This document shows, one piece after another, positions 51,478 through 60,327 of a stretch of 64,000 nt of DNA; the first letter of the stretch is position 1, and each line of letters starts with the position of its first letter. The notes below the pieces were generated by a model. The model was not told the DNA's origin. It was given only the letters and a program-made list of their open reading frames with translations, and made no database searches. Location: positions 248,001-312,000 of the forward strand of contig CAYMPH010000003.1 in the NCBI GenBank assembly GCA_964392365.1, read 5' to 3'. The position numbers were made by a program, and so were the translations under genes. This DNA comes from CAYMPH01 sp964392365 (GTDB lineage Bacteria; Spirochaetota; UBA4802; UBA5550).

Positions 51478-52329
51478 TTATTTTTTCCGCCAGAAAAAAT
51501 TAAATACTGCAGCCCGTTTCCACCATATTAAGCCTATAATAATAATCAGCGGAAGCATGTATAATAATCCATAGAAAAAGTAAAGAATAAGATTAACAGA
51601 TCCGAATAAAGCTTTTTTATAGGATGGTATTTTAATGCTGCTGACCGGCGAAACTTCAATTTCAATTTTAGCCCAGTCTATAGCATCCTTGATTTTCCAT
51701 TTGCCATGTTCGGCATTGTCGAGAGCATCTTCACTCGTCCTGATTGATTCTTCAATATCGATCCAGTTTTTTACTGCCGCAGAAAGTCCAGTCTGAGATT
51801 TTGTTTTACGTGCAATGCGCAGATCTTCTCTTATGATTTTTCTCTCTGCAAGTGCCATAGCTTCTGTATGGTCAGTTGCCCATATATTTTCACTTAGAAG
51901 TTTTCCTGTCGTGGCTGCATCAAGCAGGAAAGTGTACAGATCTTTCGAGTGAACCGATGCGCTGATATTCTGGACAGATGATGAGCCGCTAATGTCAGTA
52001 CTTCCGGATCTCAGGTATCCATATCTGCTGATTATTTTAATCAGGTCTTCCCGAGCTTTGAGAAAGTCATCATTCTGAAATACCAGTTTCACATTGTATT
52101 CAAGAAGCCTGTCTCCGGATTCTTTCAAAGGTGCACTAAGCAATGGCTGCATAGAACCCTCTGGAGCTTTTTTCTTACGCAAATCCTCTGCTGCCTGTTT
52201 TACATCAGATATGGATACGCTTTTTTCTAATACCGGTGCAGATGGAGCCCTATCTCCGGATTTGCCGCATCCCAGAAAAGAAATAGTTATAATGGCAATG
52301 ATCAGTGATAATACAGGAAATAATTTCAT
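51478..52329 (-). CDS. DUF4349-like lipoprotein
   Basis: A 283-residue lipoprotein with signal peptide and lipobox ISFLGC (about residues 14-19, then GKSGDRAPS). The body has the DUF4349 layout: LLEYNVKLVFQNDDFLKARE (in part), SRYGYLRSGSTDISGS, a coiled coil around ERKIIREDLRIARKT, then a beta-rich segment and a C-terminal membrane helix (LILYFFYGLLYMLPLIIIIG, in parts) with a basic end. The combination of N-terminal lipid and C-terminal helix is a mark of the family. I start at ATG 52329, since TTGGAGAA supplies its ribosome-binding site, not a start. Function unknown. Confidence 0.7.
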   Translation of the reverse strand: MKLFPVLSLIIAIITISFLGCGKSGDRAPSAPVLEKSVSISDVKQAAEDLRKKKAPEGSMQPLLSAPLKESGDRLLEYNVKLVFQNDDFLKAREDLIKIISRYGYLRSGSTDISGSSSVQNISASVHSKDLYTFLLDAATTGKLLSENIWATDHTEAMALAERKIIREDLRIARKTKSQTGLSAAVKNWIDIEESIRTSEDALDNAEHGKWKIKDAIDWAKIEIEVSPVSSIKIPSYKKALFGSVNLILYFFYGLLYMLPLIIIIGLIWWKRAAVFNFFWRKK

Positions 52330-52658
52330 ATTTTTCTCCAATAATTTTTTTTATTATATTTAGATGTGAATACATAAAAAAAAGTTCCATAAAACTATTC
52401 TTTTTTTTATAAAAATTATTAAGTGCTGAATCAGATCAGAGAATGTGCTTCGCATTAATACACTGTCTCTTATAAATTTTCTGTTATTTTCGTTTTAAAA
52501 AGCAAAAAGTTTTTCACATCTGTCTAGTATTCAAAATGGAATACTGCAGCATATCAGCAACTATAATCCTTGACTTCCCTGACTTCTAGCCGGAAATGAT
52601 TATTAAATTTAACAGGAAATAAAATATAATAAATATTTCGTATTAAAAGAGGAATATC
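52330..52658. other. Gene-free stretch before hemerythrin
   Basis: Very AT-rich and without coding frame. A TATAAT at 52625-52630 with AGAGGAAT ahead of the next ATG points to the hemerythrin promoter, but the -35 (TTAAAT) is poor. I see nothing else. Confidence 0.4.
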
Positions 52659-53057
52659 ATGGCTATCTTTGAATGGAAAAATGAATACAGCCTCGGTTAT
52701 GATACAATCGATCAACAGCACAAACAGCTTTTTATACTTGCGAATAATGTATATGAAATTGCCATTTCAGATAAAAATATAAAAAATCTTGAAAGAATAC
52801 TGCTTGATCTGAAAGAATATACTGTTTATCATTTCAAGGAAGAGGAAAATATTTATTTAAAAAAAATTAATATTGTTTATACTGAACATAAAGCGGAGCA
52901 CGAAAAATTCAAGCTGAAAGTTGATGAGTTTCTTTTAAAATTTAAAACAGAAGGTGATGTGGACGTTCTTGAATTCCTTGCCTTTCTAATTGACTGGCTT
53001 ATAGAACACATCCAGGGGCTGGACAAAAAGCATCTTTCATATATAATTGTTAAATAA
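52659..53057 (+). CDS. Bacteriohemerythrin
   Basis: A 132-residue four-helix bundle binding a non-haem di-iron centre and O2. Ligands appear in order: DTIDQQHKQLF (first His with Gln pair, about residues 16-26), VYHFKEEENIYL (about 56-67), EHKAEHEKF (about 75-83) and the C-terminal WLIEHIQGLDKKHLSYI (about 112-128). The leading MAIFEWKNEYSLG is the family's usual N-terminus. Such proteins sense or carry oxygen or detoxify it, often in microaerophiles. It stands alone with its own ribosome-binding site (AGAGGAA). Confidence 0.93.
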   Translation: MAIFEWKNEYSLGYDTIDQQHKQLFILANNVYEIAISDKNIKNLERILLDLKEYTVYHFKEEENIYLKKINIVYTEHKAEHEKFKLKVDEFLLKFKTEGDVDVLEFLAFLIDWLIEHIQGLDKKHLSYIIVK

Positions 53058-53183
53058 TTTTTATCAGAAGTAAAGATTTTATCATATGAATTATTTATTG
53101 ATCGTATTAAATAACAATTTGCCAGACAAAGCTGCAGTATGATTCCTGTAGAGCAGGTTACTCTGAAAAAAAATTTTGTTTTT

Positions 53184-53210
53184 AAAGCTTTTCTTCAGAA
53201 GAAAAGCTTT
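53184..53210 (+). other. Perfect 12-bp hairpin in the leader of the nitroreductase gene
   Basis: AAAGCTTTTCTT (53184-53195), loop CAG, AAGAAAAGCTTT (53199-53210), 31 bases before ATG 53241. There is no T-run behind it, so it is not a classical terminator. A direct role as operator or mRNA-stabilising hairpin is plausible. Confidence 0.6.
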
Positions 53211-53240
53211 GCAGAATTACACACATAGGAGAGTATTGTT

Positions 53241-53981
53241 ATGAATGAAACTATCAAAGTGATGAAAAACCACAGATCAATAAGGAACTATCTTGATAAA
53301 AATGTTCCTGAGAATATTATAGAGGAGCTTATTTCAGCAGCCCAGTGGGCTCCAAATTCAGTTAACGGGCAGCAGCTGAGTATAATAGTTGTGCGGGACA
53401 AGGCAGCAAGGTCGAAAATTGCAGAACTTGCAGGCGGGCAGCCTTGGATTGCAAGGGCTCCGCTTTTTTTTGTTTTTGTTATGGATTATTATAAAGCTTC
53501 TTTGGCTGCGAAGAAAAACGGGAAGGATCTTAAAATAACAGACAGTATTGAATCAACTATTGTTGCTGCTATTGATGCGGGTCTTGCAATTCAAAACGTG
53601 ATAACAGCAGCTGAGTCTCTGGGTCTTGGAATTGTTCCTATTGGAGGAGTCAGGAAAAATCCTCAGGGTATGATAGATCTGCTGAAACTTCCTGAGTTTA
53701 CTTTCCCGATAAATGGACTTGTAATCGGCTATCCGGCTGATATGTCAATGCAGAAACCACGTATGCCGATAAAAGCGTTCAGGCATGAAGAGAAGTATAA
53801 TGCCGATTCAGTAAAGAAAGCCATCGAAGAATATGATGAGTCAATGGTTCCGTATCTGAAAAGTGTCGGTCGCGAGATTGAAGTTAACTGGAGCAGACAG
53901 GTTATGAGTTACTATGACCATGTATATTACCCTGATGTTTTTCCTGTAATGAAGAAGCAGGGATTTAAAAACGACAGGTGA
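53241..53981 (+). CDS. Nitroreductase-family FMN-dependent oxidoreductase (NfsA/FRP-like)
   Basis: A 246-residue flavoenzyme that reduces nitro compounds, quinones or flavins with NAD(P)H. HRSIRNYLDKNVPE (about residues 11-24) binds FMN phosphate, AQWAPNSVNGQQL (about 35-47) is next; AAESLGLGIVPIGGVRKNP (about 129-147) is the NfsA-type FMN region, and FRHEEKY is near the end. At 246 residues it is the longer, NfsA-like type. The extra C-terminal 60 residues cover the active site in this branch. Ribosome-binding site ATAGGAGAG. A strong hairpin precedes it and a terminator follows. Confidence 0.88.
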   Translation: MNETIKVMKNHRSIRNYLDKNVPENIIEELISAAQWAPNSVNGQQLSIIVVRDKAARSKIAELAGGQPWIARAPLFFVFVMDYYKASLAAKKNGKDLKITDSIESTIVAAIDAGLAIQNVITAAESLGLGIVPIGGVRKNPQGMIDLLKLPEFTFPINGLVIGYPADMSMQKPRMPIKAFRHEEKYNADSVKKAIEEYDESMVPYLKSVGREIEVNWSRQVMSYYDHVYYPDVFPVMKKQGFKNDR

Positions 53982-54001
53982 TTTTTTTATTGAGAGCTTA
54001 C

Positions 54002-54033
54002 ACCCTCCTTTCTAACTAATAGAGAAGGAGGGT
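54002..54033. terminator. Convergent terminator hairpin
   Basis: ACCCTCCTT (54002-54010) and AAGGAGGGT (54025-54033), a 9-bp stem with loop of 14, lies between two convergent genes. T-rich tracts on both sides are weak, so it may stop both, inefficiently. Confidence 0.6.
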
Positions 54034-54041
54034 AGTTGTAA

Positions 54042-57000
54042 CTATTTTTTCCTGCTCCTGGATCTGCTTTCTGTTTTTTTATCAGATTTTATTTCTATCG
54101 ACGGTGTTTCAGCAGATTTAATATTTTTATTATTGAGAGCTTTTTCATTTAAATACTCCTTCATCTCTTCAGATTCCTGCTGAACAAGAATAAATCTTTT
54201 AGGGATACTTTTCGGCCTGAATCTGCTTTCTATCTTTTCCCTGAACTTGTCTATGTATTCAAAAACTGCTGGAACCGCAACCAGAGTAAGAAGAGTTGAT
54301 ACTATCAGGCCTCCTATTATTGTTATGCCCATTGCCTGCCTGTAGCTTGCGGCCTCTCCGATTCCAAGAGCCAGCGGCAATGTGCCTGCAATCATTGCAA
54401 ATGTCGTCATTAGAATAGGCCTCAGCCTGAGCATACCGGCTCTGTATATGGCTTCATTTCTCGGCAGTCCTGCTCTGACCCCTGCAAGTGCGAAGTCAAC
54501 AAGAAGGATCGAATTTTTGGTTACAAGCCCTAGAAGCATAACGCATCCGATCATGCTGAATACGTTTAGCATTTGTCCTGTTATAAAAAGAGCAAGGAAT
54601 GCTCCGGATAATGCAAGCGGCAGAGCCATGAATATGGTAATTGGCGTTATAAACGATTCATACAGACTTGCAAGAACCAGATAAATGAAAATAAGAGAAA
54701 GAGCGAAAGCAAGAATTATATTATCCAGAAGCTCTTTGAAATTTTCAGATTGTCCCATGAAACTATACTTGATTCCTTTAGGAGGAGGGGCTTCTTTTTT
54801 AATTAATTCTCTGATCTTATCAGTCGCATTTCCAATGGCACCGCCTTCCGCAAGGTTTGCTTTTATCTGTATAAACCTTACCCTGTCCTGTCTGTTTATC
54901 TTTGATGGCCCCTCCTTAATGGATACAGTGCTGATTTCTGAAAGGGGAATAAGTCTCTGATGAAGATTGGGAACTTTTATGTATTTATAAGACTCCTTCA
55001 GGTTCCATTGATCGGGTCTTAGTCTCATCCTTATATCATACTCGATTCCTTTATCGTGCAGTTTGCCAACGACACCACCGGCTATATAATATCTCAGTTC
55101 AGCTCCTGCAATCCGTGGATGGACACCCAGTGTCTGCATTTTTTTAGCGTCAAGCTGCACCTGGAATTCCGGCTTTCCGCCCTGCGACGATGTACTTACA
55201 TCAGCAAGATCAGGAATTTTTTTTGCAAGAGCTATAATTTTTTTTGAGTATTCCTCCAGTTCTTCAGTATTTTTGCCTGATATATTCATTACAAAAGGAG
55301 TTCCGCCTGTTGACAGTCCTGATACATCAAAAACTCCTACTGTAGGTTTAGCGAATTCAAAATCTTTCATCAATAACCTGATTTTCTGTTTAGCTTCGTC
55401 GCTTGTAATTTTTCTCACACCTTTCGGATAAAGGAATATTGTAATCGAACCAAGATTTGATTCCCCTTTATCGTTGCCTGCAACTGTTGCAAAAAATTTT
55501 ATTTCATCGTATTTTTTTAGTTTATCCTCAATATCTTTTAAAACTTTATAGGTTCCATTCAGGCTTGTTCCGGGAGGCATTTCAATGTTCACAAGTAATT
55601 CGCTCACATCCGTATTCGGCATAAATGTCCTGGGTACAAAAGCTAAAGTCCCAATGCTGAGAATAAATACTGTTCCGGTAATTAATAGAATTTTAAATGG
55701 GTTGGCAAGGGAATACTTCATAATCCTGCCGTATTTTTCCTCAAGCCAGGTCTGGAATTTATCAAAACCCCGGACAATGGGGTTATCTGCTTTTTTAGGT
55801 TCAACTGCAAAATAAGCGCTTAAAAAAGGAGCAACAGTTAAAGCATCAAATAAGCTGACTATCATTGCGAAAACAACAGTAATGCCGAACTCTTTTAAAA
55901 TTCTTCCAACCACTCCCTGTAGGAACCCGATTGGAAGAAAGACTGCAATAACTGCAAGTGTTGTTGCAATAACAGCAAGTGTAACCTCGGTTGTTCCCAT
56001 TTCAGCTGCATCAAACGGGTGCATTCTCTTCTCAAGTTTTCTGAATATATTTTCCCTGACGACAATAGCGTCGTCAACAAGAAGACCGACAGTAACTGAA
56101 AGCGCCATGAGTGTCAGAATATTCATGGAAAATCCCATTATTGCCATAAATATAAATGCGCCCATGATGCTGTTGGGTATTGCTATTCCGGTGATTAGTG
56201 TGGATCTGATATTTCCAAGAAAGACATATACGACAATAACGGCGAGTAATATTCCAATAATAATAGTATCCCTGACATCTGCAACATTAGCCCTTATTGT
56301 TCTTGCTCCGTCGTAAATTAAAATAAGTTTCGGGCTTCCCGGCTTTTCTTTTAATTCAGCATTTATGGTGTCTATTCTTTTTAGAATATTGTCCACGACT
56401 TCAACAGTGTTGGCTCCGGATTGTTTAAAAACATCAAGGAAAAGAGCAGGTTTTGATTCAGGATTCTGATTTAATTTTCTCGATTCCTCCGGATAATAAA
56501 GATAAGCCTTTGTCATGAAGTCTTCTGCACCATCCCTGACATCCGAGATTGAACGAAGCGTAATTGAATTATCCATATCTCCGCTAAAATTGATAATAGC
56601 GTCATTGATCTGATCAAGCTTGTTGAATTCTCCGATAGACCTATAGGCAATTTCTTTAGATCCCTGTTCGTATTTTCCTATAGGCATATTTGCCCCGGTG
56701 CTTTTCAGCTGATTGGCTACTGTGAGTGCTGATAAGGAATGGTTATATAGTTTTTCTCTGTCAATTTCAACCTGAATCTCTCTTCTGGTGCCGCCAAGTA
56801 TCTTAACCGAACCGACATTCTCGATCTGTTCAAGTGTTGATTTAATATCTTCACTTGCAATATCATACAAATCTGTCGGATTAAGTTCTCCATTTAAGGC
56901 AAATCGTAAGATGGTTGAGTTGGAAGGATCGAATCTGCTGAAAACAGGTTCTTTTATATCTTCAGGAAGTTTATATCTTACAGCCGCTACCTTATCCTTT

Positions 57001-57323
57001 ACCTGCTGGTATGAATCTTTCAGGTCAGTGTCAATATGAAATTCTGTTACAATAGTTGCAGCTCCTTCCTGTGAATATGATGTTATTCTTTTGAGACCAT
57101 TGATTGTGGCCAATTCGTCTTCTATCGGTTTTGTAATAAGATTTTCAATTTCTCCGGAAGATGTTCCTGGATAAATCACTGTAGTAGCTATTACAGGATA
57201 ACTGAAACTGGGAAATAAATCTACTTTTAAACTGCTCATTGATATATAACCAACCACAGAAATCAGTATAACGATGCTTGTAATGAAAATAGGCCGTTTA
57301 ATTGAAAACGTTGCTGTATTCAT
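54042..57323 (-). CDS. RND-family efflux pump inner-membrane transporter (HAE-1/AcrB type)
   Basis: A 1093-residue RND permease with 12 membrane helices and two large periplasmic loops. MNTATFSIKRPIFITSIVIL, DLFPSFSYPVIATTVIYPG (about residues 35-53) and the proton-relay ALSVTVGLLVDDAIVVREN (about 418-436) with the Asp-Asp pair are those of HAE-1 pumps. The C-terminus has an extra basic tail (KSDKKTESRSRSRKK) of about 50 residues. It would export drugs or lipids using the proton gradient. The usual adaptor (MFP) and outer-membrane channel genes are not adjacent, which is unusual. A TetR gene diverges from it. Confidence 0.93.
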   Translation of the reverse strand: MNTATFSIKRPIFITSIVILISVVGYISMSSLKVDLFPSFSYPVIATTVIYPGTSSGEIENLITKPIEDELATINGLKRITSYSQEGAATIVTEFHIDTDLKDSYQQVKDKVAAVRYKLPEDIKEPVFSRFDPSNSTILRFALNGELNPTDLYDIASEDIKSTLEQIENVGSVKILGGTRREIQVEIDREKLYNHSLSALTVANQLKSTGANMPIGKYEQGSKEIAYRSIGEFNKLDQINDAIINFSGDMDNSITLRSISDVRDGAEDFMTKAYLYYPEESRKLNQNPESKPALFLDVFKQSGANTVEVVDNILKRIDTINAELKEKPGSPKLILIYDGARTIRANVADVRDTIIIGILLAVIVVYVFLGNIRSTLITGIAIPNSIMGAFIFMAIMGFSMNILTLMALSVTVGLLVDDAIVVRENIFRKLEKRMHPFDAAEMGTTEVTLAVIATTLAVIAVFLPIGFLQGVVGRILKEFGITVVFAMIVSLFDALTVAPFLSAYFAVEPKKADNPIVRGFDKFQTWLEEKYGRIMKYSLANPFKILLITGTVFILSIGTLAFVPRTFMPNTDVSELLVNIEMPPGTSLNGTYKVLKDIEDKLKKYDEIKFFATVAGNDKGESNLGSITIFLYPKGVRKITSDEAKQKIRLLMKDFEFAKPTVGVFDVSGLSTGGTPFVMNISGKNTEELEEYSKKIIALAKKIPDLADVSTSSQGGKPEFQVQLDAKKMQTLGVHPRIAGAELRYYIAGGVVGKLHDKGIEYDIRMRLRPDQWNLKESYKYIKVPNLHQRLIPLSEISTVSIKEGPSKINRQDRVRFIQIKANLAEGGAIGNATDKIRELIKKEAPPPKGIKYSFMGQSENFKELLDNIILAFALSLIFIYLVLASLYESFITPITIFMALPLALSGAFLALFITGQMLNVFSMIGCVMLLGLVTKNSILLVDFALAGVRAGLPRNEAIYRAGMLRLRPILMTTFAMIAGTLPLALGIGEAASYRQAMGITIIGGLIVSTLLTLVAVPAVFEYIDKFREKIESRFRPKSIPKRFILVQQESEEMKEYLNEKALNNKNIKSAETPSIEIKSDKKTESRSRSRKK

Positions 57324-57432
57324 AAATAATCCTTTTTAGTATATGAAACAGAATAAAAAAAATATATGCTGTAGTTGTTTTTTCAACTTACTATTATTAT
57401 ATTATACATAGTGTTGATAAACAAGCACATTT

Positions 57433-57472
57433 GTTGGTTATCCTGATGGTTATCCAACAGGATGTATATAAT
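57433..57472. promoter_or_regulatory. Operator and promoter region between RND and TetR genes
   Basis: A 26-bp imperfect palindrome GTTGG-TTATCC-TGAT-GGTTATCC-AAC covers 57433-57458 (9 of 11 pairs match, with the GGTTATCC half repeated). Just downstream TATAAT (57467-57472) is the likely -10 of the TetR gene, so binding at the palindrome would repress. On the minus strand TATAATATA near 57395 may be the pump's -10. Confidence 0.6.
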
Positions 57473-57515
57473 TGTTGGTTTTTAATTTAAAATAATTTAT
57501 AAGCGGCGGATTGAC

Positions 57516-58091
57516 ATGGCAAAAACGAAAATTGACCGCAGGGTCAAATACACAAAACATGTATTAAGAGAAACAATGATTAAATTGTTGAAAACAAATC
57601 ACGTATCAAAAATTTCGATTAAGAAACTATGTGAAATTGCTGATGTGAACAGGAGTACATTTTACACTTATTACAAAAACCCGTACGATCTGCTCTTCCA
57701 GATTGAGAAAGATACAATCAAAGATATTAATGAATATTTATTAAAAAAAACATTAAAATCAGATACTCCCCATAAATCGTTGAGCATTCTTTTAGAATAT
57801 GTAGCCCAGAATCATGAGCTGTTTCAGATACTGCTTAATGAAAAAAGAGAATCTTCATTCAGAAAAAAAATAATAAAACTGGTCAGGGAACTTGCACTGA
57901 TAGAAATCCCGGATAAAACACACGCCCGTGAAATAGAATATATACAGATATTTTTAATGACAGGCTGCATAAATGTTGTGGATAAGTGGCTTAATGATGG
58001 AATGATAGAACAGATTAATGAAATTGCGGATCTGATACTTTTTATATTCCGGAATATAAGCAATTCAGATTATCAGAAAAAGAGTTTATAA
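57516..58091 (+). CDS. TetR-family transcriptional regulator
   Basis: A 191-residue repressor with an N-terminal helix-turn-helix: KHVLRETMIKLLKTNHVSKI (about residues 14-33), SIKKLCEIADVNRSTFYTYY (about 34-53), the family's conserved recognition helix and the Thr-Phe-Tyr-x-Tyr-Tyr end, followed by a ligand-binding domain of about 130 residues with no extra module. Divergent placement with the RND pump is the normal arrangement of repressor and pump. Ligand unknown. The operator is at 57433-57458. Confidence 0.9.
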   Translation: MAKTKIDRRVKYTKHVLRETMIKLLKTNHVSKISIKKLCEIADVNRSTFYTYYKNPYDLLFQIEKDTIKDINEYLLKKTLKSDTPHKSLSILLEYVAQNHELFQILLNEKRESSFRKKIIKLVRELALIEIPDKTHAREIEYIQIFLMTGCINVVDKWLNDGMIEQINEIADLILFIFRNISNSDYQKKSL

Positions 58092-58235
58092 AGAAAATGA
58101 GCTGTTATTGAAAAGTTAAAATTTTTTATTGATTTTGATAATATGTTATGTAATAAAAAATGCAGCCAGCGCCCGGTAACATGCGGCAAAAACTGATTTC
58201 AGTAAGATATATTTTTAATTCAGCCGGAGGAACTT

Positions 58236-59696
58236 ATGAAATATCTGCGAATAATAATTGTAATCTGCATTTTAACAGGATTTTACAATCCGCAGACCCT
58301 GATGGCCAGGCCTAAAACTATTATCACAGATGTAATCAGCAATGATGATTCTTCATCTTATATTATTTATGACCTTTTTGATAATGTGAATTTCAGCTAC
58401 AGAAAACTCGGGCAGCTCAAAACTATTGCTCCAAGAAAAAACCAGGTTTTAAATATAGAATTTTATCCAAAAACCAAAGTAAAAACCCTCGAGCATTATT
58501 ACAGAAAGAATATTTATGTAAACAAGGAGCGGGTAGAGGCATTCATTCTTTATAAAAAATCTTTTTTCGATGACAGGGGAAGATTGACTGCAGCGCACTA
58601 TTTCAGCTGGGACAATAATTTTGAATTCACCACAATGACTTTTATAACGGAATATATATACAATGACAATGACCAGATTGTTGAATCAACCGGATATAAC
58701 AATAACGGACAGATTATTTTCAAGGGGTATTATAAATACGATGCAAGAGGTAACCTTTCGCAAAAAGAAACAAGCCAGTCTGCGAATGCAAAATTCACCT
58801 TCGATTTAAACAACAACCTTGTAGAATATCTGACAAAGCTTGATGGTAAATATATCCCTTATTACAGGGCCAAATATTTACCTGGAAATAAAAAATATGA
58901 AGAGTACTATTTTGATACATCCGGAGCGGTGGATTCGCAGATTTTCTTAAAGCTTGACAATAAAAATAATATTATTGAAGAGATAGATGAGAAAGTGCAG
59001 GCACCGGTCAGCAGGCTGACAAGTTACTATAAATATGATGCACTCAACAACAGGATATATTCTGAAACTTACAGCGGAATTGAAAAAGAGCGAATGCTTC
59101 TCGAGGATAAAATTTCATATAAATATAACGGCAGAATGCTAATAGAAAAAATCCATTTAACCGAAGATGGTCAGCCTTCAAAATGGTTCAAATACCAGTA
59201 CGATAAAAATGGGAACCTGGTTGCAATGGAAGAATTTTTTTCCGATCAGGATGTAAAAATTCCATTTACTAAATATACTGCAAGGTATGACCTGCGTACC
59301 AATAATATACTTGAAGAGGTGAATTACGGGCAGGACAGCACGCACAGAAAGCTTCTTCAGAGCGAAAGCATCGTTTACAGATATAACAAAGACTGGTACT
59401 TAACTGATTATGTTAAATACGGTGCAGTTTATTATGAAAATGATCTGCCATCAATTCTTGAAAAAACCAGATATATTTACGATGAAAAAAACAATATAAT
59501 CCAGTTTGAATGGTACGATGCAAACAGCAGCTTAATGAACCCCCATGATGTTAATATTTTCAAGTATAATGAAAAATTTCACAAGAAAAATATATTCCAT
59601 GATTCAAAAGTTTACGTCACTCCATTTACTCCCATTGAAAAATCAGCAAACTGGGAAGGAAAAGAATCCGGATATGTTGAGGATTTCAGGGATTGA
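58236..59696 (+). CDS. Secreted YD-repeat-like protein
   Basis: A 486-residue exported protein with signal peptide (MKYLRIIIVICILTGFYNPQ, ending near LMA, residue 24). Repeats of Y-x-Y-D/N-x-x-G/N-x appear at about 20-residue spacing: YNDNDQIVESTGYNNNG, YKYDARGNLSQKE, YKYDALNNRIYSE, YQYDKNGNLVAMEE, YIYDEKNNIIQFEW. They resemble YD/RHS repeats, here in a smaller shell with no toxin end or DPxG core. Many strands suggest a beta-helical or beta-sheet body. Role unknown; location periplasmic or surface. Ribosome-binding site GCCGGAGGAAC. I see no immunity gene after it. Confidence 0.65.
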   Translation: MKYLRIIIVICILTGFYNPQTLMARPKTIITDVISNDDSSSYIIYDLFDNVNFSYRKLGQLKTIAPRKNQVLNIEFYPKTKVKTLEHYYRKNIYVNKERVEAFILYKKSFFDDRGRLTAAHYFSWDNNFEFTTMTFITEYIYNDNDQIVESTGYNNNGQIIFKGYYKYDARGNLSQKETSQSANAKFTFDLNNNLVEYLTKLDGKYIPYYRAKYLPGNKKYEEYYFDTSGAVDSQIFLKLDNKNNIIEEIDEKVQAPVSRLTSYYKYDALNNRIYSETYSGIEKERMLLEDKISYKYNGRMLIEKIHLTEDGQPSKWFKYQYDKNGNLVAMEEFFSDQDVKIPFTKYTARYDLRTNNILEEVNYGQDSTHRKLLQSESIVYRYNKDWYLTDYVKYGAVYYENDLPSILEKTRYIYDEKNNIIQFEWYDANSSLMNPHDVNIFKYNEKFHKKNIFHDSKVYVTPFTPIEKSANWEGKESGYVEDFRD

Positions 59697-59721
59697 TTTT
59701 TTAGTCTCAATAAAATAAATG

Positions 59722-60009
59722 TTAATCGCTACTGCTGCCGGAACTGCCGGAATCTGAACTTGAAGAAGAGTCTGTGCCGGAATCGGTACTTTCTGAATCC
59801 CAGTTTCCGGAAGAACCGCCGCCGCTGAATTCACCTCCTGCTCCTTTAAAGCCCGGACTGTCATTATTTTCCATATTTGTAATTATTGAATTAATTACTG
59901 TTTCCGGAAGCATATCAATATCATTGTTTGAAATCGGGATGCCGAATTTTTTCCTGTCTCCAGCAGATAGCTTTTTTAGTTGCTTTTTTATATTGGGATA
60001 ATTTTTCAT
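59722..60009 (-). CDS. Small protein with a Ser/Gly/Asp-rich tail
   Basis: A 95-residue protein with a basic N-terminal half (MKNYPNIKKQLKKLSAGDRK, about residues 1-20) followed by FGIPISNNDIDMLPETVIN, then from about residue 55 a low-complexity tail GAGGEFSGGGSSGNWDSEST and further SDSGSS repeats. The composition is like that of cell-surface or disordered linker tails. No signal peptide or membrane helix is visible. AAGGAAGG stands 11 bases before the ATG, at the edge of a usable distance. It converges on the YD-repeat gene with 25 bases between. Function unknown. Confidence 0.5.
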   Translation of the reverse strand: MKNYPNIKKQLKKLSAGDRKKFGIPISNNDIDMLPETVINSIITNMENNDSPGFKGAGGEFSGGGSSGNWDSESTDSGTDSSSSSDSGSSGSSSD

Positions 60010-60230
60010 TTTATTGTGAACCTTCCTTTGATTATTTTTTAATTCATTTCAAAATCATCATAAATAATCAGATATTTTATTCTTATTCTGAACATTAATC
60101 AGGAAAAAATTAAAGTCAGTTTAAATCCTTTTTATACAGCTTATTCAATCATTTATTTTATTTAAAGTTTGAAGAATCTATCTTTTTTAATAATCGCTGC
60201 CGCTAATTTTATCATAGTAAGTAAAAATTC

Positions 60231-60284
60231 TTGACAATTTATCTGGCGGTTGAAAATGATTTTTCAAAATCATACTTTTATAAT
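60231..60284 (+). promoter_or_regulatory. Promoter area with palindrome before the DUF6629-like gene
   Basis: TTGACA (60231-60236), a TTGAAA (60250-60255), a perfect palindrome ATGATTTTTCAAAATCAT (60256-60273) and TATAAT (60279-60284). The spacing is wider than normal (23 bases from TTGAAA), so a regulator that binds the palindrome may be needed. The remaining 60010-60327 gap holds no gene that I can see. Confidence 0.45.
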
Positions 60285-60327
60285 GTCGTTTCGTCAATTC
60301 ATATTTTCGATTTAATGGAGGTTGGTT

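Noticed and set aside
58236..59696. YD-repeat protein as an RHS or polymorphic toxin
   Set aside because: No RHS core motif, no C-terminal toxin domain and no immunity gene behind it.
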